A stretch of DNA of 64,000 nt from Streptomyces sp. 549 (lineage in GTDB: Bacteria > Actinomycetota > Actinomycetes > Streptomycetales > Streptomycetaceae): the NCBI RefSeq assembly GCF_030124175.1, contig NZ_JASKMT010000015.1:1-64000 (forward strand), written 5' to 3'. This document shows positions 58,326-64,000 of the stretch, piece after piece (within the stretch, counting starts at the first letter, position 1; each line of letters opens with the position of its first letter). Below the pieces are notes generated by a model that was not told the origin of the DNA, ran no database searches, and was given only the letters and a program-made list of their open reading frames with translations. Made by a program: the position numbers and the translations under genes.

Positions 58326-59609
58326 TCAGCCGTTCCGCGGCTGGTCGCCGGCCTCGGCGGACCGCTGCAGCGTCTGGAGCACCCGTTCCGGGCGGCCACC
58401 GGGTGCCACCGCGGCTCCCACCGCCTTCCTGGCCTCCTGGCTGGTCCTGGACCAGCCGGCCTTCGCCACGGGGAAGAACTCGGCCTCCGGCAGCCCGTCG
58501 AGGAACTCCCACAGCTCGCGGTGCGCCTTGTCGGAGCGCATGCGGTCGGCGGCGGCCGTCGTCACCGGCAGCAGGTTGTACCGCTCGGCGAGCGCGTAGT
58601 GGTTCTCCAGCCGGTAGACGAAACCGAGGAACGTGCTGATCTCCTCGCGGTGGCCGTTGTGGCGGAACGCCATCAGCCAGTCGGTGCCGCCCAGTGTGGC
58701 CCGGGAGGGGCCGTCCGGGCCCGGCAGCCGCGCCACGCCGTAGTCGATCTTCTTCCGGGCGGCGTCGCGCATCAGGGAGGGAGTGCCGTTCAGCATGCCG
58801 ACCTGGCCCCTGGTGAACAGGTCGAAGAGGTTCTGCCGGTCGGTGGTGGCCGGGTTGGCGGTGGTCAGGCCGCGGCCGACGAGTTCGTCCCGCAGCCAGA
58901 CCAGCGTCTCCACGTTGGCCTCCGCGTCGAGCGTGTAGCCGCCCGAGGGCCCCGTGAAGCCGCCGCCGTTGGTGACCATCCACGTCATGGCCTCCGCGTG
59001 CGCCTCCTCGGGGCCGAGCGGCAGCCCGTACGGCACGTTCACCCCCGCGTCGCGCAGCGCCGCAGCGGCCTCCCGCACCTCCGCCCAGGTCCGCGGCGGC
59101 GCCTGCGGATCGAGCCCGGCCCGGGTGAACAGCGCCCGGTTGAACAGCAGCATCCGGGTGCTCGCGAGGAACGGCAGCCCGTACTGGGTCCGGCGCACCT
59201 CGCCGGCCGCGGCCAGGAACGGCTGGAACGCGGCCAGTTCGGTCAGCGTCAGCACCTCCTGCGCCCGGTACAGCAGGTCGTCGGCGGCGTATCCGGCGTA
59301 GGAGTCGATCTGGGCCAGGTCCGGCGAGCGGCCCTTCTTCACCAGGTCCTGGACGCGGCCGGCCACCCGGTCCCAGCTGTGCACGGTGACGTCGACCCGG
59401 ATGCCCTCGTGCTGCGCCTCGAAGGCGCGCACCACGCCGTCCCAGTACTCCTGGGAGCCGTTGCCGCCCTCCAGATCGCCGTAGTCGGCCGCGACCAGGG
59501 TCAGCGTCACCTCCGCCGACGCGGCCTCGGCGCCGCAGGACACCAGGGACGGGACGGCCGCACCGGCCAGCCCGGCCGCCGCCAGATGTGTGAACCGTCG
59601 ACGCCGCAC
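58326..59609 (-). CDS. Orphan ABC-type solute-binding lipoprotein
   Basis: 427 residues. The N-terminus RRRRFTHLAAAGLAGAAVP with lipobox LVSC indicates Tat export and lipidation. The body is a family-1 extracellular sugar-binding protein (YGDLEGGNGSQEYWDGVVRAFE, NGGGFTGPSGGYTLD, GQVGMLNGTP). No permease or ATPase gene is adjacent, so it either serves a transporter encoded elsewhere or has a sensing role. GTG 59609 with AAGGGGCAAGG upstream. Ligand unknown. Confidence 0.85.
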   Translation of the reverse strand: MRRRRFTHLAAAGLAGAAVPSLVSCGAEAASAEVTLTLVAADYGDLEGGNGSQEYWDGVVRAFEAQHEGIRVDVTVHSWDRVAGRVQDLVKKGRSPDLAQIDSYAGYAADDLLYRAQEVLTLTELAAFQPFLAAAGEVRRTQYGLPFLASTRMLLFNRALFTRAGLDPQAPPRTWAEVREAAAALRDAGVNVPYGLPLGPEEAHAEAMTWMVTNGGGFTGPSGGYTLDAEANVETLVWLRDELVGRGLTTANPATTDRQNLFDLFTRGQVGMLNGTPSLMRDAARKKIDYGVARLPGPDGPSRATLGGTDWLMAFRHNGHREEISTFLGFVYRLENHYALAERYNLLPVTTAAADRMRSDKAHRELWEFLDGLPEAEFFPVAKAGWSRTSQEARKAVGAAVAPGGRPERVLQTLQRSAEAGDQPRNG

Positions 59610-59820
59610 CCTTGCCCCTTAGGTGTAAGCAACATTCTGTTGACCTGTTGTCCGCACATGAATCGGAAGAGGGGCCGAGTGTGCACCCGGCGGGCGCTCC
59701 CTGGCCACGCCCGGTGCGGTATCACTTCGGCAACAAAGGCGAACGGGCAGTAGCCGACGGCCGGTTCCTTCGGCGGCCGGGTGCGCTGAGGGTGCTGCGC
59801 GCCTCCCGTGCGGGCATGCA

Positions 59821-59855
59821 GAACCGCCCCGGCGCGGCGGGCGTCGGGGCGGTTC
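59821..59855 (-). terminator. Terminator of the SCO5918-type gene
   Basis: Perfect 11-bp stem GAACCGCCCCG/CGGGGCGGTTC with a 13-nt loop. The remainder of 59610-59897 has no gene. Confidence 0.65.
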
Positions 59856-59897
59856 GGTACCGCAGGGGGCACCGCCTCGGCGGGCGGTGTCGGTGGC

Positions 59898-60176
59898 TTA
59901 CCAGCCGGGCAGCTCGTCGGCCGGGGACTGGGGCGCCGGGGCGGGCGCGGGCACGCAGGTGAAGCCGAGCCGCTTCATCGCGCGCGTCACTTCGAAGGCG
60001 GTGAAGTCGCGGCGGTCCTGGCGGGTGACGATGGCCCCCACCTGCTTGACGGGGTACGTTCGCCGGCCGATCTTCACCGCTTCGCCGGTGACCGGTTCCG
60101 GTTTGACACCTGCCATCGCCTGCTCCACCTCGCTCGGGGTCAGGTCGAAGGGGTAACCGGCGATGATGCAGCGCAT
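59898..60176 (-). CDS. SCO5918-type small protein
   Basis: 92-residue protein beginning MRCIIAGYPFDLTPSEVEQAM with a central YPVKQVGAIVTRQDRRDF and AMKRLGFTC, matching a family of small actinobacterial proteins of unknown function that I recall as SCO5918-like. One Cys near each end, a Pro-rich tail. ATG 60176 has GAGG upstream. Confidence 0.75.
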   Translation of the reverse strand: MRCIIAGYPFDLTPSEVEQAMAGVKPEPVTGEAVKIGRRTYPVKQVGAIVTRQDRRDFTAFEVTRAMKRLGFTCVPAPAPAPQSPADELPGW

Positions 60177-60368
60177 AGTGCCTCGGCGGGGGAGAAGGAG
60201 CGGTGGGCGTACGTTTTCCAGAGTCCCACAGGCGGGCGTCGACCGGAAGCGAGCACCGCCGCAAGGGGGCACCTGCGACCCTTCTGTCCGTTGTGTTCCG
60301 GTTCACCGGTGAGTGCCGGTGGCACCTGTGGACGTCTGCGGACATTCTGTGCGCCTGCCCCGCAGGGG

Positions 60369-61097
60369 TCAGGCCCGGTGGACGGCATCCGCGGCATCCG
60401 CGGCGCCGGCTCCCGCCACCCGCAGCCGCAGGGCGGGGCGTACGCCGTAACACGCGAGGTCGACCCGGCCGTAGGTCTTGACGTCGCCGCGCGGGCCGAC
60501 GAACGCCGCTCTCGGCGCCCGGCCGTCCCCGGGCACCGTCCGGGTGCGGGTCCACCACCAGGAGCATCCGCGCCGCTCACCGTCCTCGACGAGGTAGTCC
60601 CGCTCCACACCCTTGTCGTAGACGTACAGGCGGCAGCCGTCCGGCTTCGGCGCCCTCGCCACGGCGGTTCCGGTCGCGCGGCGCCGGCGAGGGCCGTCGC
60701 CGCGCGGATCGGTGAGCGCCCTGACCTCCTCGACGCTGAGCAGGAACACCCGGTCCACCGTGTCGGGAGAACCGTCGCCGTTGCCCGTGCACGTCACCGG
60801 CTCCAGCCGCCCGCGCTCGGCGTCGCCGAAGGCGGTGGTGAGGAACTCGCCGTTCAGCCAGGCCCGCAGGTCGCAGTCGCGCCAGGTCGTCACGGTGGTG
60901 TCGCGGTGGTACCGGCGGCAGTCGAGGACGCGGTCGCTGAGCAGCAGCACGGTGTCCCCGGAGCGGTCGAGTACCCGCCACCGGATCGGTTCCGGGCCCG
61001 TGGCGTCCGGCGACTGCGGCCAGGCGCCGAAGTCGAGCAGCGCGCCGACCGCGGCGTGTTCGACCCTTCGATGTGCGGAGTCGGAAGTGGTCCCCAT
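60369..61097 (-). CDS. DUF6273 domain protein
   Basis: 242 residues. The motif order WRVLDRSGDTVLLLSDRVLDCR, LRAWLNGEFLTTAF, VFLLSVEEVRAL, SWWWTRT and GVRPALRLR is typical of DUF6273 proteins, usually found as part of secreted or surface Firmicutes proteins and thought to have a formylglycine-enzyme/C-type-lectin-like fold. Here no signal peptide is present, so it is cytoplasmic. Function unknown; an acquired gene is possible, though base composition is ordinary. Leaderless ATG. Confidence 0.75.
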   Translation of the reverse strand: MGTTSDSAHRRVEHAAVGALLDFGAWPQSPDATGPEPIRWRVLDRSGDTVLLLSDRVLDCRRYHRDTTVTTWRDCDLRAWLNGEFLTTAFGDAERGRLEPVTCTGNGDGSPDTVDRVFLLSVEEVRALTDPRGDGPRRRRATGTAVARAPKPDGCRLYVYDKGVERDYLVEDGERRGCSWWWTRTRTVPGDGRAPRAAFVGPRGDVKTYGRVDLACYGVRPALRLRVAGAGAADAADAVHRA

Positions 61098-61104
61098 GGC
61101 GCGC

Positions 61105-61110
61105 AGTATG
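61105..61110 (-). promoter_or_regulatory. -10 box of the leaderless DUF6273 gene
   Basis: CATACT on the minus strand, 7 nt before ATG 61097. Confidence 0.4.
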
Positions 61111-61141
61111 CCAGCAGCTCCCGCGCCGCCGGGGCCGCCGC

Positions 61142-61903
61142 TCAGGCGCTCAGCGGCACCCGGTGGGGGTGGGCCAGGCGGGCCTCGTCGTAACGCAGGG
61201 CGATCAGTTCGGCCACCTCGGGGGCATCGCCGAGCACCGGCGCGAGCAGGTCGGCGCCGGCCTCCTCGGCGCCCTGGGCGATCCGGTCCGGCAGGCGGCC
61301 GGGGGCCAGGACGTACGGGGAGACCACCACCCGGCGCGCGCCCTCCGCGCGCAGCGCGCGGACGGCGTCGGCGGTCCCGGGCGGGGATGCGGAGGCGAAC
61401 GCGGGCCGCACGGCACACCAACCTGTGGTGCGCCGCCACTCCCGCGCGGTTTCAGCGATCACCGCGTTCGCCTCCGGGTCGGAGGAGCCCGCCGAGGCCA
61501 GGACGACCCCGGTCGAGCCGATGTCGCCGGGCCGCAGCCCGGCTTCCCGCAGCCGCCGTTCCAGGGCGGCCCGCAGCAGCGGATGCGGTCCCAGTACGGC
61601 GGCCGGGGTGACGGACAGCCGCGGCAGCAGGTGCAGCGTCTCGCGCAGCACCGAGGGGATGTCCGTCTTGGCGTGGAAGGCCCGGCTGAGCAGCAGCGGC
61701 AGCGCGACGGCCTCCCGCACTCCGGTGTGGTGCAGCCGCTCCAGGGCACGCGGGACCGTCGCCGACTGGAAGTCGAGAAAGCTGGTCTCCACCCGCAGCC
61801 CTGGGCGCAGCGAGCGCAGCCGCGCGGCGATCGCGGTGACGGTCGCCGGGTGCCGCGGGTCGCGGCTGCCATGGGCGATGATCAGCAGGGCGGGGTCGGC
61901 CAT
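61142..61903 (-). CDS. Sirohydrochlorin chelatase (CbiX/SirB family)
   Basis: 253-residue two-half chelatase: the metal-binding His of IIAHGSRDPRHP and the second half YVLAPGRLPDRI; LLSRAFHAKTDIP supplies another His. Inserts Fe2+ (siroheme) or Co2+ (cobamides). Next to sulfonate uptake genes, siroheme for sulfite reductase is the likely role. GGGAAG precedes ATG 61903, and tandem repeats lie directly upstream. Confidence 0.88.
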   Translation of the reverse strand: MADPALLIIAHGSRDPRHPATVTAIAARLRSLRPGLRVETSFLDFQSATVPRALERLHHTGVREAVALPLLLSRAFHAKTDIPSVLRETLHLLPRLSVTPAAVLGPHPLLRAALERRLREAGLRPGDIGSTGVVLASAGSSDPEANAVIAETAREWRRTTGWCAVRPAFASASPPGTADAVRALRAEGARRVVVSPYVLAPGRLPDRIAQGAEEAGADLLAPVLGDAPEVAELIALRYDEARLAHPHRVPLSA

Positions 61904-61919
61904 GGTGCGCTTCCCTGTC

Positions 61920-61952
61920 GGTCGGACGTCGGTCGGACGTCGGTCGGACGTC
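61920..61952 (-). repeat. Three 11-bp tandem repeats upstream of the chelatase gene
   Basis: Three exact units GGTCGGACGTC on the plus strand, i.e. CCGACGTCCGA on the minus (sense) strand, ending 16 bp before the ATG. Confidence 0.85.
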
Positions 61953-62010
61953 GGCAGGACGGTTCCGGCGGTAGGCGTACGGGCGTTCGTATTCGAGCAT
62001 GCCACTGGCC

Positions 62011-62961
62011 TCACCTGGCCGCCAGCAGGCCGCGGGTGCGCAGCACGTGGCGTTCGAGGGGGGCGAAGACCAGGAGGTCGATGGCGATGCCGACCACGAG
62101 GATCAGCAGGATGGCGCTGAGCACCACGGACATGTCCTGGTAGGCGCGTCCGGTTTCGAGGAGCTGGCCGAGTCCGGCGCCGAGGTCGGGGGAGTGGGCG
62201 ATGATCTCGGCGGCCATGAGGGAGCGCCAGGAGAACGCCCAGCCCTGCTTGAGGCCGGAGAGGTAGCCGGGCAGCGCGGCGGGCAGCACGATGTGGCGGA
62301 TGCCGCGGATGCCGGTGGCCCCGATGACGTGTCCGGCGCGCAGGTACAGCGGCGGGGTCTGGTCGACGCCGGCGACGAGGCCGTTGGCGATGGACGGCAC
62401 CGCGCCGAGCAGGACGACGGCGTAGATCATGGAGTCGGTGAGGCCGAACCAGATGATCGCGGCGGGCACCCAGGCGACGGACGGCAGGGACTGCAGGCCG
62501 GTGAGGATCGGCCCGATCGCGGCCCTGACCAGCTTGACCTGGGAGACCAGCAACCCCAGGGGGGTGCCGATGGCCACGGCGACGAGGAAACCGAGCACAC
62601 CGCGCGAGACGCTGGTCCAGATCACCTCGAACAGCGTGCCCTTGTACCAGAGGTCGGCGACCGCGCCCCACACCTGGAGCGGGCCGGGTAGCTGGTAGTC
62701 CTCCTTGACGCCGAGCACGTACACCAGCTGCCACACGGCGACGACCAGCACGATCGCCACCACGGGCGGCAGCAGCTTGTCGCGCAGCACCCGGCTGAGC
62801 GGGGTGCGCTGGGTGGTGCGGGTGTCGAGGGCGTCGAGTCCGGCTTCGAGCCCGGCGAGATCGGAGGCGTCCGAGGCGTTCCCACCGTCCGAGGCCTTCG
62901 GGACGTCCGAGGCGGCGGGCCGGTCGGCGGATGCCTCGGGCCTGGAGTCAGTGCTGGCCAT
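62011..62961 (-). CDS. ssuC: Sulfonate-type ABC transporter permease SsuC
   Basis: 316 residues. After a polar, Ser/Asp-rich cytoplasmic N-terminus of about 60 residues come six membrane segments of the nitrate/taurine/sulfonate (BPD_transp_1) type with the EAA-like loop GATGIRGIRHIVLPAALPGYLSG and LPSVAWVPAAIIWFG. Its start overlaps the end of ssuB by 14 bp. Part of a sulfonate importer. Confidence 0.88.
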   Translation of the reverse strand: MASTDSRPEASADRPAASDVPKASDGGNASDASDLAGLEAGLDALDTRTTQRTPLSRVLRDKLLPPVVAIVLVVAVWQLVYVLGVKEDYQLPGPLQVWGAVADLWYKGTLFEVIWTSVSRGVLGFLVAVAIGTPLGLLVSQVKLVRAAIGPILTGLQSLPSVAWVPAAIIWFGLTDSMIYAVVLLGAVPSIANGLVAGVDQTPPLYLRAGHVIGATGIRGIRHIVLPAALPGYLSGLKQGWAFSWRSLMAAEIIAHSPDLGAGLGQLLETGRAYQDMSVVLSAILLILVVGIAIDLLVFAPLERHVLRTRGLLAAR

Positions 62962-63748
62962 GTCGGCGGATCTCCCCTCGCAGTTGTTCGGTGATCTCCA
63001 GGGAGAGGTTGGCGACGGCGGAGTCCTCGATGCGCCGGGGGTGGGGGATGTCCACCTGCCACTGGCGGGCGATGCGGCCGGGCCGGGAGGAGAGCAGGAC
63101 GACACGCTGCGCGAGGCGCACGGCCTCGCGCACGTTGTGGGTGACGAAGAGCACGGAGACGTGGGTCTCGGCCCAGATGCGGGTCAGTTCCTCGTGCAGC
63201 ACGTCGCGGGTGATGGCGTCGAGCGCGGCGAAGGGCTCGTCCATCAGCAGCAGCTTGCTGTCCTGGGCGAGGGCCCGGGCGAGCGCGACACGCTGGCGCA
63301 TACCGCCGGACAGCTCGTGCACGCGCTTGCGGTGGGCACCGGTGAGGCGGACCAGCTCCAGGAGGCGCTCGGCCTCGGCGGGGCGCTCGTTCTTGGGCAG
63401 ACCGCGCATCTTCAGGGCGAGTTCGATGTTCTTGCCCGCGGTGAGCCAGGGGAACAGGGCGTGTTCCTGGAACATCAGGGCGGCCCGGCCGCCGGGGACG
63501 TCGATGCGGCCCGCGGAGGGCCGGTCGAGCCCGGCGACGAGGTTGAGCAGCGTGGACTTGCCGCAGCCGGACGCCCCCAGCAGGGTGACGAACTCGCCGG
63601 GGCCGACGTCCACCGAGACGTCGTCGAGCACGAGCTGCCGCGAGCCGGGGCGTCCGAAGGACTTCGACACGTGCTCGATGCGGGCGGCGTAGCCGGCTTC
63701 GACCTGCGCGGTCGCGGCCGGTGCCTTGGTGAGTTCGGTTGTGGGCAT
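62948..63748 (-). CDS. ssuB: Sulfonate-type ABC transporter ATP-binding protein SsuB
   Basis: 266-residue ABC ATPase: Walker A GASGCGKSTLL, signature LSGGMRQRVALA, Walker B LLLMDEP and D-loop FAALD. Subfamily matches nitrate/sulfonate/taurine ATPases. AGGAGG upstream of ATG 63748. Order ssuA-ssuB-ssuC with tight spacing indicates one operon. Confidence 0.9.
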   Translation of the reverse strand: MPTTELTKAPAATAQVEAGYAARIEHVSKSFGRPGSRQLVLDDVSVDVGPGEFVTLLGASGCGKSTLLNLVAGLDRPSAGRIDVPGGRAALMFQEHALFPWLTAGKNIELALKMRGLPKNERPAEAERLLELVRLTGAHRKRVHELSGGMRQRVALARALAQDSKLLLMDEPFAALDAITRDVLHEELTRIWAETHVSVLFVTHNVREAVRLAQRVVLLSSRPGRIARQWQVDIPHPRRIEDSAVANLSLEITEQLRGEIRRHGQH

Positions 63749-63785
63749 CGGGGTCACCTCCTGGGGAACGTGCCGTGGCGGATGG

Positions 63786-64000
63786 TCACTCGGCGCCGAG
63801 GCCGGCGTCGTCGACGGGGTCCCGGCCTTCGGCCTTGAGGACCTTGTTGAGGAGGGACAGGTCGTAGATGCCGTCCGTCCGCGCCTCTTTGAGCAGCCCG
63901 GAGGCGACGCTGTGCTCGGCCTGGGCCCGCAGCGTCGAGGCAAGCGGGTCGTCCGTCACCTCGATGGCTGCGAAGGCCGGGTCGAGCACCTTCTCGGGCA
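63786..64000 (-). CDS. Sulfonate ABC transporter substrate-binding protein, C-terminal part
   Basis: Only the last 71 codons are inside the window. The segment AEHSVASGLLKEARTDGIYDL and SLLNKVLKAEGRDPVDD, and the position just upstream of ssuB, suggest SsuA. The start lies beyond the window edge. Identification rests mainly on context. Confidence 0.65.
   Translation of the reverse strand, partial: PEKVLDPAFAAIEVTDDPLASTLRAQAEHSVASGLLKEARTDGIYDLSLLNKVLKAEGRDPVDDAGLGAE

Noticed and set aside
61452..62000. Tyr/Arg-rich short peptide start at 62000 before the chelatase gene
   Set aside because: Considered as a leader peptide of a sulfur operon, but it has no Cys run and passes through the tandem repeats into a shadow frame.

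Overview
The window is high-G+C actinobacterial DNA from a Streptomyces chromosome. The evidence is the codon bias, the gene families (whiI, rok7B7, ngcEFG, SAV2148-type protein, DUF3000), many GTG starts and many leaderless promoters. As far as I remember that genome, the gene order follows the S. coelicolor SCO5998 to SCO6100 core region with several blocks missing. I see no prophage, integrative element, CRISPR array, tRNA or rRNA. The only mobile-element trace is a hairpin resembling an IS200/IS605 end next to galE.

Layout. 0.06-5.2 kb: an XRE-MurA fusion, a small hypothetical protein and aconitase acnA, whose upstream region carries a TamR-like palindrome and iron-box-like repeats. 5.4-14.8 kb: sugar uptake, with ngcEFG (N-acetylglucosamine/chitobiose importer), a TetR regulator, the ROK regulator rok7B7 and xylFGH (xylose importer). 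15-20.7 kb: dxs, a PMT-type membrane glycosyltransferase, a broken epimerase remnant, galE and an NYN-type nuclease gene. 20.9-27.5 kb (minus strand): fadB-fadA, rnd, the sporulation regulator whiI behind a sigma-WhiG-type promoter, and DUF3000. 27.6-30.8 kb: hemE-hemY-hemQ, the last part of the coproporphyrin-dependent heme pathway. 30.9-41.9 kb: a secreted S33 hydrolase, two BCCT osmolyte transporters, a polysaccharide deacetylase, an SDR, zapE, a RibD-like reductase and a USP-like protein.

42-51.8 kb: murC-msrB, then the trehalose-from-glycogen set treY, treZ and glgX, interrupted by an FHA/DUF1707 protein and an acetyltransferase. 52-61.1 kb: a SAV2148-type protein with a PLD-like C-terminus, a Stealth-family sugar-phosphate transferase, DUF1697, DUF418, an epimerase, an orphan Tat lipoprotein, an SCO5918-type small protein and a DUF6273 protein. 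61.1-64 kb (minus strand): a sirohydrochlorin chelatase and a sulfonate-type ABC importer (ssuC, ssuB, partial ssuA), suggesting that a sulfur-assimilation locus continues past the edge.

How the genes work together. Importers and their regulators feed amino sugars and xylose into the cell. acnA, fadAB and dxs serve central, fatty-acid and isoprenoid metabolism. treY, treZ and glgX together with the two BCCT carriers look like an osmoprotection theme. The most distinctive points are the XRE-MurA fusion with a likely self-operator in its own promoter, 11-bp tandem repeats starting CCGAC on the sense strand upstream of three unrelated genes, the IS605-like hairpin at the -35 region of a leaderless galE promoter, a 24-bp duplication that doubles a start codon, and at least 14 likely leaderless genes.
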